Both the position numbers and the translations under genes were made by a program. A stretch of DNA of 64,000 nt from Thermoanaerobacter ethanolicus JW 200 (GTDB lineage Bacteria > Bacillota > Thermoanaerobacteria > Thermoanaerobacterales > Thermoanaerobacteraceae): the NCBI RefSeq assembly GCF_003722315.1, contig NZ_CP033580.1, positions 248,001 through 312,000 of the forward strand, given 5' to 3'. This document shows, one piece after another, positions 25,792-35,166 of the stretch. Under the pieces are notes generated by a model that saw nothing but the letters and a program-made list of their open reading frames with translations, was not told where the DNA came from and made no database searches. Position 1 is the first letter of the stretch. Every line of letters starts with the position of its first letter.

Positions 25792-27455
25792 ATAAATAAT
25801 AGACTTGTGCAAAATTCAGAAGCCTTAATTTAAGCCATTCTACAGACATACTTTTTTCCTATCACTCTTGAATTTTTTATCTTTTATGTAGGATTTCCCC
25901 TCCCATTTGTCGAATTATTATATATACACTATAAAAAATTTTTTAAGAAGGAGGAAATTCTACATGTACCAGCTTCAATTGCTTTTAAATATACCTGAAC
26001 TCTTTACCTCTCAGTCTAAAATTGATTTCTATTCTTCTATGTTTGAAAATCTTGACCTGTCTTCAATACCTGAATTCCCTTCCTCTAGTCCTGGCCGTAA
26101 GGGTTATTCTCACCATGCACTTTTTAGAGCTTTTATTGTCATGAAAGCTGAAAGATTCGGCACAATTTCTGACCTTTTAGATTATCTCCGCAATAATCTT
26201 ATCATTGCTCATCTTTGTGGCTTCGACATTTCTAAACCTCTTCCTTCTTATTGGACTTTTCGCCGTTTTATTAATGACTTCTCTCATGATTATTTGACCT
26301 CTATTTTTCAAAATCAGGTCAATATCCTCAAAAATATGGGTATTATCTCCGGTGAGTTTATTTCCATGGATTCTACCCCTATTAAAGCTAACACTAAGTT
26401 AAATAACCCTAAGTCTTTTTCTAAAAATAAATTCTCTAAAGATAATCAGCCTAAGTCAGATAAGGATTGTAAATTAGGCGTTTATTCTGCTTCTAACGAT
26501 TCTTCTAATAAACGCTATAAGTTTTATTGGGGCTATAAAAATCACATTATTGTTGATGCTATCTCTGGTTTACCCATCGCTGAAACTACTACCCCCGCTG
26601 ATGCCCCTGATTTTGAAGCCGCTTTATCTTTGCTTGAGAAGACTAATAAGTGGTTTAACCTTAAGTATGTTAATTTTATTGCCGATAAGGGGTATGATGT
26701 TAAGAGAGTTTATAATTTTGTTAGAGATACTCTCCATGGTCATTGTTTTATTCCTCTTAACAAGCGTAATTCTAAAAATCCCCCACTGACTGATGATGGT
26801 TATATGGTTTGTGAAGCAGGTATTAAAATGCTCAAAGATGGCAAGCAATATTTTGATGGTTTTATTAAGCAAAAATTTGTTTGCAAGTTCTGTAATTCTA
26901 AAGATGACTCTGCCTGCCCTATTCAGCATCCTAAATATTTTAATGGCAAAAAGCATAGAGGCTGTACTAAGTATGCTATTATATCTTCTGATTATAGGTC
27001 CTCTATTAATAGAGACTCCCTATATTTTAAGGCTGTCTATAAATTGAGGATTGAATCAGAAAGATATAATTCCCGCTTTAAAGCTCTAGATTTTGAAAAA
27101 GCTTATGTTAGAAATATTAATTCTGTCAGCAACCTTAATACTTTTGGCCATATTACTTTGCTTACTGTCGCTATTGTAGCTATTAAACTGGGTAAATTTG
27201 ATGAGTTTAGATCTCTTGTTGCTTTGATGCAATCGGCCTAATTTTTATTGAATCTATTTCATGCCATTTTTTAACATTTGACTTCTACAGGATATTTATG
27301 CCCTTTTTTAGCTCCTCTTTTTGTCTTTTCTTTTCCCTTACCACTTCCTTTATGTTTGATTGTCAGTGTTGATTACTATATATTGTATGTAATACATATT
27401 TTGGTTTTTGATTATGATTATTTTAATTAATTTTGCACATCCCTAATAAATAATA
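25792..27455. mobile_element. IS4-family insertion splitting the cas operon
   Basis: ATAAATAATA occurs at 25792-25801 and 27446-27455, a probable 10-base target duplication, a size known for IS4 members. Inside it the ends share the inverted word TGTGCAAAATT (25806-25816; as AATTTTGCACA 27429-27439). The element separates cas8b from cas7 and provides the present cas8b stop. A decayed copy of the left end lies at 61864-62070. Confidence 0.9.
25964..27241 (+). CDS. IS4-family DDE transposase
   Basis: 425-residue cut-and-paste transposase. The N-terminal part resembles DUF772 (GRKGYSHHALFRAFIVMKAERFGTISDLLDYLRNN). The catalytic triad is Asp in ISMDSTPIKAN, Asp in FIADKGYDVKRV and Glu in YKLRIESERYNSRFK, which fits the IS4 YREK signature, Y-(2)-R-(3)-E-(6)-K, exactly. 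A four-cysteine insert (FVCKFCNSKDDSACPIQHP) may bind zinc. ATG 25964 follows AAGAAGGAGG. The orientation is opposite to the cas genes. The frame is open, so it may be active. Confidence 0.93.
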   Translation: MYQLQLLLNIPELFTSQSKIDFYSSMFENLDLSSIPEFPSSSPGRKGYSHHALFRAFIVMKAERFGTISDLLDYLRNNLIIAHLCGFDISKPLPSYWTFRRFINDFSHDYLTSIFQNQVNILKNMGIISGEFISMDSTPIKANTKLNNPKSFSKNKFSKDNQPKSDKDCKLGVYSASNDSSNKRYKFYWGYKNHIIVDAISGLPIAETTTPADAPDFEAALSLLEKTNKWFNLKYVNFIADKGYDVKRVYNFVRDTLHGHCFIPLNKRNSKNPPLTDDGYMVCEAGIKMLKDGKQYFDGFIKQKFVCKFCNSKDDSACPIQHPKYFNGKKHRGCTKYAIISSDYRSSINRDSLYFKAVYKLRIESERYNSRFKALDFEKAYVRNINSVSNLNTFGHITLLTVAIVAIKLGKFDEFRSLVALMQSA

Positions 27456-29185
27456 CTTGTCAATTCATCAGCTAAATTAATACCACAAGCAAAGTAAAAA
27501 TTTATTTCGTCAACAGACATATTCCAATTATCTCCCGCTAAGAGAAGATAATCAGAAGCTTCTTTCGCTAAGAGTCTTTTACCTTTGTCAAAAGAATCGT
27601 ATTCTTCAAGTTTATTTTGCACTTTAGGAAGAAGACCTTTTATGTCTTTTTCATCCATTTTTAATCCTTTTAAATTTTTCATGAAAGGCTTAGCTTCTCT
27701 ATCTGAGTACTGTTTTCTCAATAAAAGTTCTGTTAAAGCCCCTAAAAGAACAAGTCCTCTTTTTAAAGGCATTTCAAAAGTAGGACCATATTTGGCAAAA
27801 AAGCTATCAAATATTCTTTCCTCCATTGGGATAACCTCCATTTTTATCAATTTCATTTTTTCAAGAAAAGCTATCGTCATTAACCCATCTGCAGTTGCAG
27901 CTTTATAATAACCATCCTTCACAAACTCTTCTCTTATTTTTTTCATTATAAGGTTGTATAAAAATCCCAAATCCACTGGCCTTCCTCTAAAAATCCTATC
28001 AGTTATATCGAGAAAATAACCGTCCAAATCATTATCCCTTTTATTTGAGTCAGATTTAGACATAAAGCTTCTTATATTTTTAAAAGTAAAACTATTTCCA
28101 AAAATTTCATCTACTTGTTCTTTCGCATTAAAAATTTCTCTCAAATGAGAAGGAAACACATCTTCTATTAAAAGCAATATCCTTTCTGCTGAATTTGATT
28201 TTCTTAAAAACAACAAATTGACAGTCATAGAATCTTCTGCATCAGCCAGGTAATCTAATATCTCATCTTCATCTCCAATAAATCTCTTTTTTACTTCTCT
28301 CTTAAGAGACAAAAGTCTTTCCGAACTCTCAAATATTTCTCGTACTTCTTTTCTTACAAATTCTTTTCCTATAATGAAATTAGGTATTAACTGATACTCC
28401 AAACCATAAAATCTGAAAGTAAGCTCATTTTCAAGGTATCTCTTTCCTTCTTCTAAAGCAAGTCTACATTCTGCACATACAGGATAGTTCTTCCATGATT
28501 CTTTTTCATTAAAGCCGCCTGCAATATATCCTGGTTTGTCAATTGTATAAAATTTATATGTATCAACTGTACCAAAAACAATATCTTTCTTTTGTCCGCA
28601 AATTGAACATACTTTATCTTCTGCATAAATTTCCTGATACTTTTGACTGTCTAATTGTAACATTAAATCTCTAAATACATTAAAATCACCAATATATTTG
28701 TACTCTCCATCTACATTAAATTTGAGTATAAGAGATAATCCTTCTTTTTTGGGAAAATCTCCTCGAATTTTCTCTGCTTCTTTGATAATTTCATCACTTT
28801 TTTCTTCTAATATGTCTTTTATTCTTTCAAGAAAAGCTCTATCTTTTTCATCGATTTTTATTGACTTGTCTTTTAGCACCTTATTAAACCAATTTTTTAT
28901 TTTGCCATTAAATGTTTTTGGCACTTCTGTTATTTTTGCAGCAGGGGTATATCCAGGAGCATTACCACCTGTATCTGTAAAAATGTATCTACTTATTTTT
29001 GAATCGTCATACTCTTCAAGTCTAATTCCTTCATATTCAATCTCATCTTCTTTTACAATGAAATTTATAGCAATTATTTTAGAGTATCTACCATCCTGAT
29101 TTGGATTTTCTATAAGTACGTCCAGCAAAGTTTTGTTTTGAGATTTTAACACCATCTCCCCTAACTCTTTTATTGCTGTTATCAT
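27443..29185 (-). CDS. cas8b: CRISPR-associated Cas8b (Csh1), C-terminus altered by IS
   Basis: Large Cascade subunit of type I-B, expected to recognise the PAM. About 580 residues, starting MITAIKELGEMVLKSQNKTLLDVLIEN at ATG 29185 after AAGGAGG (a TTG at 29212 is less likely). A zinc-finger-like region holds VCSICGQKKDIVFG and YPVCAECRLALEEG. The C-terminal alpha-helical part (from about residue 460) may act as small subunit. The TAG stop lies in the IS4 end. Joining the two flanks restores a frame ending IIYKKEGEEK-stop just before the cas7 ATG, so seven residues were lost. Function is probably kept. Confidence 0.94.
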   Translation of the reverse strand: MITAIKELGEMVLKSQNKTLLDVLIENPNQDGRYSKIIAINFIVKEDEIEYEGIRLEEYDDSKISRYIFTDTGGNAPGYTPAAKITEVPKTFNGKIKNWFNKVLKDKSIKIDEKDRAFLERIKDILEEKSDEIIKEAEKIRGDFPKKEGLSLILKFNVDGEYKYIGDFNVFRDLMLQLDSQKYQEIYAEDKVCSICGQKKDIVFGTVDTYKFYTIDKPGYIAGGFNEKESWKNYPVCAECRLALEEGKRYLENELTFRFYGLEYQLIPNFIIGKEFVRKEVREIFESSERLLSLKREVKKRFIGDEDEILDYLADAEDSMTVNLLFLRKSNSAERILLLIEDVFPSHLREIFNAKEQVDEIFGNSFTFKNIRSFMSKSDSNKRDNDLDGYFLDITDRIFRGRPVDLGFLYNLIMKKIREEFVKDGYYKAATADGLMTIAFLEKMKLIKMEVIPMEERIFDSFFAKYGPTFEMPLKRGLVLLGALTELLLRKQYSDREAKPFMKNLKGLKMDEKDIKGLLPKVQNKLEEYDSFDKGKRLLAKEASDYLLLAGDNWNMSVDEINFYFACGINLADELTSIIY

Positions 29186-29204
29186 CCTCTCTCCCTCCTT
29201 TCTT

Positions 29205-29960
29205 TCACCCAATTATCTCAAAACACCCAAATCCTTGGGAGTTTTTTGCACCCAAACCTGTATAGTAAGCAAGTTCTAATAATTCAGGACTGCTTTCTAC
29301 GTCGTATATACCCATCCATCCCTTCACATAAACATTTTTGTATTTAATCATCTTTGAATATCTCCTATCTTCCTTTTCTGATAAGGGATAAAGCTTAAAA
29401 TATGGATCTTTCGCTTTTATTTTGTATACTAATTCATACTTTTTAAGCAGATTATTAAGTAAAAGAGGAGAAAATTTTTCATCCCAAGGGGAATAATAAT
29501 AAGTATACTTTATGTCACCATCCTTTAAAGTAGTATACATCACAACTGGAGAAATAAATTTTATCCTTGCTTTATTTTTAAAAACAGGAGGATTGTCTAT
29601 ATTGAGTGAATTCAAAATAAATTTTTGACCATTAAAATGGCAATACTCCTTTTTTAACGCATTTTTTGAAATATCAAATATAAATTCATCTAAAGGAGAG
29701 GCAACAGTAAATTTAAAAGGAGGTTTTATGCTTATTTTTTTCTGCCCTTTGGAATCTGTTAAAATCTTGAACTCCCCTTCAATTCTTGAAAAAGTAAATA
29801 ATTTAAATTTTCTTTTTTCATATTGAAATCCTTCATCATGTAAAAAAGCTGCAAACTCACTGTCCCCCATGAGGTCATACAAAAAGCCTTGAACTATATA
29901 ATTATAATGAATTGGCAATACTAAATTTTTTTCTCCCACAAATTCCAAAGTAATTCTCAT
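29205..29960 (-). CDS. cas6: CRISPR-associated Cas6 endoribonuclease
   Basis: Cuts pre-crRNA within each repeat, leaving the ATTGAAAC 5' handle. 251 residues with two RAMP folds. The start MRITLEFVGEKNLVLPIHYNYIVQGFLYDLMGDSEFAAFLHDEGF is typical of the family; the likely catalytic His is in that N-terminal region. The C-terminal glycine-rich loop YYTGLGAKNSQGFGCFEII is diagnostic. It is the first gene of the cas6-8b-7-5-3 operon, 20 bases before cas8b. Confidence 0.95.
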   Translation of the reverse strand: MRITLEFVGEKNLVLPIHYNYIVQGFLYDLMGDSEFAAFLHDEGFQYEKRKFKLFTFSRIEGEFKILTDSKGQKKISIKPPFKFTVASPLDEFIFDISKNALKKEYCHFNGQKFILNSLNIDNPPVFKNKARIKFISPVVMYTTLKDGDIKYTYYYSPWDEKFSPLLLNNLLKKYELVYKIKAKDPYFKLYPLSEKEDRRYSKMIKYKNVYVKGWMGIYDVESSPELLELAYYTGLGAKNSQGFGCFEIIG

Positions 29961-30119
29961 AATAACACCTCATAAATTTATTCCAGTGAAGATATGGATA
30001 TATTGGTTTTACGTGTATATAATTCTACATTAATTCCCATTTTTCCTTCTTAACTTTTAAAAAATTTTTAATGATTTTGTCTAAATTTATTTAATAAATA
30101 GTAAACCATAAAACAAAAA

Positions 30120-30144
30120 AGAAAAGCCCATTTTGAGCTTTTCT
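30120..30144 (-). terminator. Terminator of suf operon
   Basis: AGAAAAGC and GCTTTTCT form an 8-bp stem with a 9-base loop, followed on the minus strand by TTTTTTGTTTTA. It lies just after the sufU stop. Confidence 0.8.
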
Positions 30145-30148
30145 CTCT

Positions 30149-30562
30149 TTACAAAATTTCCTGAAGTGTCTTCCAAGCCAGTAAAGCACATTTTACACGG
30201 GCAGGAAAGTCAGATACTCCCTGCAATACCTGTGCATCCCCTAATTCATCTAAATTTACGTCTTTTTTGTGTATCATGTCTATAAATTCTTGAACAAGCC
30301 TTAAGGCCTCTTTTTTGTCTTTCCCTTTTATAAGGTCTATCATCATAGAGGTTGAAGCTTGGCTTATAGCACATCCATGACCTGTAAAAGATGCGTCTTC
30401 TATAATGTCACCATTCATTTTTAGATAAAGGGTAATGTCGTCACCGCAAAGAGGATTGTGCCCCCTTTCTTTGTGAGTAGCATCTTTAAGCTCTCTCCTA
30501 TGAGGGGAGTTTTCATAGTGTTCCATTATAACTTCAGAATAAAGCTGATTTAAATCGCTCAT
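30149..30562 (-). CDS. sufU: SufU, sulfur-transfer/Fe-S scaffold-like protein
   Basis: IscU-fold protein that takes sulfur from SufS, through a zinc site, and passes it to the SufBCD scaffold. The ligands are visible: NPLCGDDITLYL (Cys and Asp), FTGHGCAISQASTSMM (Cys) and ARVKCALLAWKTL (Cys). Between them is the SufU-type insertion (IKGKDKKEALRLVQEFIDMIHKKDVNLDELGDAQVLQGVSDFP), absent from IscU. At 137 residues it is complete. It is last in sufCBDSU and overlaps sufS by four bases. Confidence 0.95.
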   Translation of the reverse strand: MSDLNQLYSEVIMEHYENSPHRRELKDATHKERGHNPLCGDDITLYLKMNGDIIEDASFTGHGCAISQASTSMMIDLIKGKDKKEALRLVQEFIDMIHKKDVNLDELGDAQVLQGVSDFPARVKCALLAWKTLQEIL

Positions 30563-31788
30563 TTAAACCACTTCCTGACTTTTTTTAGTCCTTCCACAAG
30601 GGCATCAATATCCTCAAAATCGTTGTAGAGATAAAAGCTTGCTCTTACAGTTGCAGGAACGCCTAAGTATCTCATTAAGGGCTGGCAACAGTGATGCCCA
30701 CTTCTTACAGCAACTCCTTCTTCATCGAGAATTGTAGCAACATCGTGAGGATGAACTCCTTCTACATTGAAGGAAATTATTCCTCCTCTTTCCTTCGCGT
30801 CTTTGGGGCCATACAATTTTACAAAGTCTAATTCTTTCATTTTTTGAAGACCATACTCCAAAAGCTCGCCTTCGTGTTTATATATATTGGTAAGCCCAAT
30901 TTTTTCTATATAATCTATGGCAGAAATAAGCACATACGCTCCCTCTATATTAGGAGTACCTGCTTCAAATTTAAGAGGGGAAGGTGCAAATGTGGAATAG
31001 TCCTCGTAAACCTCGTCTATCATTTCTCCTCCTCTTAAAAATGGCGGTACCTCTTTAAGTAAATCTTCTTTTATATATAAAACCCCAATCCCCATAGGTC
31101 CTAACATCTTGTGACCAGAGAAGGCAAAAAAGTCACAATCTATCTTTTGTACATCAACAGGCATATGAGGTACACTTTGTGCTCCATCTATTAATACTTT
31201 TGCCCCGTATTTGTGGGCAATATGTGTAATCTCCTCCACAGGATTTATTATTCCCAAAACATTCGACATGTGTTGCACAGCAACTAATTTTACTTTTTCA
31301 GACATTTTTTCTTTAAAGTCTTTCATAGAAAGCCTAAAATTTTCATCAAGATAGACATATTTAAGCTTTGCCCCTTTAGCTTCTGCTACCATCTGCCATG
31401 GGAGTATATTACTGTGGTGTTCAGCTATGGTAAGTAGTATTTCGTCTCCTTCGTTTATATGCTTCATACCCCAAGTGTAGGCTATAAAGTTTATAGACTC
31501 TGTTGTATTTCTTGTGAAAACTATAGACTCTTCTTTTTTGGCGTTTATAAATTTTTTTACCCTTTCTCTTGCCTCTTCATAGGCTTGTGTTGAAAGTACA
31601 CTTAAATAATGGGGGCTTCTGTACACATTGGCATTTAGCTCTTCATAATATTTATCCATAGCCTTTATTACTTCAATTGGCTTTTGTGTTGTAGCGGCAT
31701 TGTCAAGATATACAAGCCTTTTTCCATGGGGCTTAACACTCAATATAGGAAAGTCTTTTTTTATTCTTTCAATATCGATATTTTTCAC
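30559..31788 (-). CDS. sufS: Cysteine desulfurase SufS
   Basis: PLP-dependent class V enzyme that removes sulfur from cysteine for Fe-S cluster assembly. Length 409. PLP lysine in DFFAFSGHKMLGPMGIGVLY, phosphate contacts near TRNTTESINFIAYTW, and the catalytic cysteine in VAVRSGHHCCQPLMRYL. The long helix start MKNIDIERIKKDFPIL with LVYLDNAATTQKP is the group II desulfurase form. It overlaps sufD by four bases and sufU by four, a tightly coupled operon. Confidence 0.97.
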   Translation of the reverse strand: MKNIDIERIKKDFPILSVKPHGKRLVYLDNAATTQKPIEVIKAMDKYYEELNANVYRSPHYLSVLSTQAYEEARERVKKFINAKKEESIVFTRNTTESINFIAYTWGMKHINEGDEILLTIAEHHSNILPWQMVAEAKGAKLKYVYLDENFRLSMKDFKEKMSEKVKLVAVQHMSNVLGIINPVEEITHIAHKYGAKVLIDGAQSVPHMPVDVQKIDCDFFAFSGHKMLGPMGIGVLYIKEDLLKEVPPFLRGGEMIDEVYEDYSTFAPSPLKFEAGTPNIEGAYVLISAIDYIEKIGLTNIYKHEGELLEYGLQKMKELDFVKLYGPKDAKERGGIISFNVEGVHPHDVATILDEEGVAVRSGHHCCQPLMRYLGVPATVRASFYLYNDFEDIDALVEGLKKVRKWFK

Positions 31789-32834
31789 TTTATAATCCTC
31801 CTTCCTATATGACCCTTTATGATGATTTCTCTTACAGGGTCATAAGGAATCAAGTCTATAACAGGATTTAATATGGCTTGAACCATTAAAAGCCTTGCCT
31901 CTTCTAAACTAAAGCCTCTGCTCATCACATAATAGAGTTTGTCTTCATCTATTTGCCCTGCACTGGCTGAGTGGTTTGCCTGTACATCATCTTCTCCGCA
32001 GTAAAGAGCAGGAATTGCAACGGATTTTACAGTTTTGTCTAATAAAAGTACTGTTTCATTTTCTTCAGCTTTTGCCTTTTTTGCACCTTTTTTAATGTCA
32101 ATATTTCCTATAAAGGTAGCCTTTGCACTTCCTTTTAAGGCTCCTTTTAAGTCCACACTGCTGGTAGTTTTAGGAGCTTGGTGGTATACTTTATAAGCCA
32201 TGTCATATTTTTGACTATCCACACCTAAAAAAATGGATTTGGAAGTAAAGGTACCTCCTACCTCATCAAGATATACCGCCACATCAAAAGCGCTTACTTT
32301 CGAGCCTATCACAACATTTGACCAGTTGACCATAGCATTTTTCCCTACAATTACAAGGTTATTGTCAAAGTCGTTGAATTCGTCTCCCAATCTTTGTATT
32401 TTTACTATATTTACAGTAGAACCTTCTTTTGCAATCACCTGCGTTATGCCATTGTGAAAGCCTTTTGTACCTGAATTATAGTCAAAAACGATTGTAACTT
32501 GCGAATTAGCTTCCGCTTCAATTATGTTATAATCAATCAATGTGTCATTTTGTTCATTTGTTATATAATCAATCACTATAGGTTTTTCAACATTACTGTT
32601 TTGAGAAATCTCAATGTGAAAACCTGCATTGTAAAAATCTTTTACCATATTTATAAATTTGCCTTCTATACCAAAAGCTTTATCCCTTAAAGCCAATATC
32701 TCTGTCGGCAATCCAGCTAATTTCTTTGTCTCTTTTATTTTTACTGTATCATGAGACAAATCTTTTATTACTGCTGAAGTGTATTCTTTATAAGAAGGCT
32801 GTTGTATTTCCTCCATACTAACTCTCTTACACAT
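31785..32834 (-). CDS. sufD: SufD, Fe-S cluster assembly scaffold subunit
   Basis: SufB/SufD-family beta-helix protein, 349 residues. The C-terminal core includes LYCGEDDVQANHSASAGQIDEDKLYYVMSRGFSLEEARLLMVQAIL, the shared SufBD signature with the His of ANHSAS. It forms the SufBC2D scaffold with the neighbours. Shorter than SufB, with a distinct N-terminus (MCKRVSMEEIQQPSYKEYTSAVI). It follows sufB by about ten bases. Confidence 0.94.
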   Translation of the reverse strand: MCKRVSMEEIQQPSYKEYTSAVIKDLSHDTVKIKETKKLAGLPTEILALRDKAFGIEGKFINMVKDFYNAGFHIEISQNSNVEKPIVIDYITNEQNDTLIDYNIIEAEANSQVTIVFDYNSGTKGFHNGITQVIAKEGSTVNIVKIQRLGDEFNDFDNNLVIVGKNAMVNWSNVVIGSKVSAFDVAVYLDEVGGTFTSKSIFLGVDSQKYDMAYKVYHQAPKTTSSVDLKGALKGSAKATFIGNIDIKKGAKKAKAEENETVLLLDKTVKSVAIPALYCGEDDVQANHSASAGQIDEDKLYYVMSRGFSLEEARLLMVQAILNPVIDLIPYDPVREIIIKGHIGRRIIK

Positions 32835-32844
32835 ATTTTCACTC

Positions 32845-34248
32845 CTATCCTATTGCGCCTTCCAGCTCAAGTTTAATGAGCCTATTCATCTCCACTGCAT
32901 ATTCCAATGGCAAAGCTTTAGCTATAGGCTCAACAAAACCTCTTACAATCATAGCCCTTGCATCGTCTTCGCTTAAACCTCTGGACATGAGGTAAAATAT
33001 CTGTTCATCGCTTATTCTTCCCACTTTCGCCTCATGACCAATGTCCACATTGTCATTTTCTATTTCTATTACTGGCATTGTGTCAGACCTTGAAATATCG
33101 TCCAACATCAAGCCTTCACACTGGACAGAAGCCTTTGCACCTTCCGCATTAGGTCCTATTTTGAGAAGTCCTCTATAGCTTGATATTCCACCATCTTTTG
33201 ATATACTCTTTGCTAAAACCTTTGAAGAAGTATGAGGAGCTAAGTGTATCATTTTTGAACCTGTATCTAAATGCTGCCCTTTTGCAGCAAAAGTCACACC
33301 GGTGTATTCCGCCTTTGCTCCTTCTCCTTTTAATATAGAAGCAGGATAAAGCATTGTCTTGTGGCTTCCAAAAGAGCCGGATATCCACTCTATAATGCCA
33401 TCTTTCTCAACAATTGCCCTTTTTGTATTTAGATTATAGGTATTTTTACTCCAGTTTTCTATAGTAGAATAAATTATGCGAGCCCCTTCATTTACAAAAA
33501 GTTCTACGCAACCTGCATGTAAGTTTGAAACAGAATACTGTGGTGCAGAACAGCCTTCTATAAAATGTACTTCACTGCCTTTGTCAGCAATTATGAGAGT
33601 GTGCTCAAACTGTCCGCTTCCTGGTGCATTCATTCTAAAATAAGCCTGAAGTGGAACCTCCACTTTGACCCCTTCTGGAACATAAACAAATGTGCCTCCG
33701 CTCCATATTGCAGCGTGAAGGGCTGCAAATTTGTGATCATAAGGCGTCACGTTTTTTGTCATAAAGTACTCTTTTATTATGTCAGGATATTTTTTTATTG
33801 CAGTGTCCATGTCCTCAAATATGACACCCTGTTGAGTAAGGCTTTCTTTAATATTGTGATATACAACTTCAGAGTCGTATTGAGCACCTACTCCCGCCAA
33901 TGCTTTTCTTTCCGCCTCAGGAATCCCCAACCTTTCAAAAGTACGCCTTATCTCTTCTGGAACTTCATCCCACGACCTTTGCATTTTTGCACTTGGGCGT
34001 ATATAGGCAATAATAGAATCTATGTCAAGTTGACTTAAATCAACACCCCATGTGGGCATAGGCATTTTTTGATATATCTCCAAGGCTTTTAATCGAAAAT
34101 CCCTCATCCAGGAAGGTTCATTCTTTTGCTCAGATATTTCTAAAACAACTTCTTTAGAAAGTCCTTTACCTGTCTGATACTCATACTTTACGTTGTCTTT
34201 GACGTCGTATATGCTAAAATCTATTTCCTTTATATCTGGTTTTTTCAT
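32845..34248 (-). CDS. sufB: SufB, Fe-S cluster assembly scaffold subunit
   Basis: Main scaffold of the SUF machinery, 467 residues. Recognised by NEPSWMRDFRLKALEIYQKMPMPTWGVDL, GGTFVYVPEGVKVEVPLQAYFRMN, FEHTLIIADKGSEVHFIEGCSAPQYS and the C-terminal GHEAKVGRISDEQIFYLMSRGLSEDDARAMIVRGFVEP. Conserved cysteines are in IEGCSAP and VQCEGLMLDD. It forms a complex with SufC and SufD. The order C-B-D-S-U, with sufB second, is common in clostridia, unlike the Bacillus order C-D-S-U-B. Confidence 0.97.
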   Translation of the reverse strand: MKKPDIKEIDFSIYDVKDNVKYEYQTGKGLSKEVVLEISEQKNEPSWMRDFRLKALEIYQKMPMPTWGVDLSQLDIDSIIAYIRPSAKMQRSWDEVPEEIRRTFERLGIPEAERKALAGVGAQYDSEVVYHNIKESLTQQGVIFEDMDTAIKKYPDIIKEYFMTKNVTPYDHKFAALHAAIWSGGTFVYVPEGVKVEVPLQAYFRMNAPGSGQFEHTLIIADKGSEVHFIEGCSAPQYSVSNLHAGCVELFVNEGARIIYSTIENWSKNTYNLNTKRAIVEKDGIIEWISGSFGSHKTMLYPASILKGEGAKAEYTGVTFAAKGQHLDTGSKMIHLAPHTSSKVLAKSISKDGGISSYRGLLKIGPNAEGAKASVQCEGLMLDDISRSDTMPVIEIENDNVDIGHEAKVGRISDEQIFYLMSRGLSEDDARAMIVRGFVEPIAKALPLEYAVEMNRLIKLELEGAIG

Positions 34249-34267
34249 TATTTTCGCCTCCTATGGG

Positions 34268-35014
34268 TTACACGCCATTTCTCACAAAGTCATAACCCTT
34301 TTCTTCAAGAATCTTTGCAAGGTCCCTGTCACCACTTTTTACAATCTTTCCATCCATTAAAACAGATATTACATCTGGCTCAAGGTAATCCAATATCCTG
34401 TTGTAGTGGGTGACTATTAAGATAGACATCTCTTCAGTCTTTAGCTTTTTGACCGCTTCCGCGACAACTTTTAAGGCATCTATATCAAGACCAGAGTCAA
34501 TTTCGTCAAGCATTACAAGTTTAGGCTTTAGAAAAGCCATCTGGAGTATCTCAGTTTTTTTCTTTTCCCCTCCAGAAAAACCTACATTTAAATACCTACT
34601 TCTGTACTCGGATTTCATGTCTAAAAGCTCTAATGTGTTTTTCATGTCTTTTGCAAATTGAAGCATCGACACATTTTGGCCTGTCACAATATTAACAGAG
34701 GTCCTTATAAAATTATCCACTGTTATTCCGGGTATTTCTTCAGGGTACTGAAAAGACAAAAAGATGCCCTTTTTTGCCCTTTCATTGACTTTTAGATTTG
34801 TTATATCTTCTCCTTCAAATAAAATCTGTCCTGAAGTCACTTTATATTTAGGATTCCCCATGATGGAATTGCACAATGTGCTTTTACCACCACCATTGGG
34901 TCCCATAATTGCATGTATTTCTCCTTTTTTTATTGTTAAATTAAGCCCTTTAAGGATATATTTGTCCTCAACTTCTACATGCAAATCCTTTATTTCTAAC
35001 AATGTTTCTCTCAT
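34268..35014 (-). CDS. sufC: SufC, Fe-S assembly ATPase
   Basis: Cytosolic ABC-type ATPase that drives conformational change in the SufBCD scaffold. 248 residues: Walker A GPNGGGKSTLCNSI, Q-loop FLSFQYPEEIPG, signature FSGGEKKKTEILQM, Walker B KLVMLDEIDSGLD and switch His in LIVTHYNRIL. It is first in the operon. No regulator gene is adjacent. Confidence 0.97.
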   Translation of the reverse strand: MRETLLEIKDLHVEVEDKYILKGLNLTIKKGEIHAIMGPNGGGKSTLCNSIMGNPKYKVTSGQILFEGEDITNLKVNERAKKGIFLSFQYPEEIPGITVDNFIRTSVNIVTGQNVSMLQFAKDMKNTLELLDMKSEYRSRYLNVGFSGGEKKKTEILQMAFLKPKLVMLDEIDSGLDIDALKVVAEAVKKLKTEEMSILIVTHYNRILDYLEPDVISVLMDGKIVKSGDRDLAKILEEKGYDFVRNGV

Positions 35015-35070
35015 CTTTTACAACTCCTTTTTAATTCCGACTATTTTAATAGGAATACTCAAGCAATACT

Positions 35071-35099
35071 ATTATACACCACCTAAACAACCAAATCAA
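35071..35099 (-). promoter_or_regulatory. Promoter of sufCBDSU
   Basis: On the minus strand TTGATT (35094-35099), a 17-base spacer, and TATAAT (35071-35076) stand about 57 bases before the sufC start. No convincing IscR or Fur site was seen. Confidence 0.7.
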
Positions 35100-35166
35100 T
35101 AGAAAAAGACACAAAATTGATAATTATTTTCATTTAATAAACATATGTCAATAATTATCTATAAAA

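Noticed and set aside
35100-35166. IscR or Fur site before sufC
   Set aside because: No sequence close enough to known boxes.
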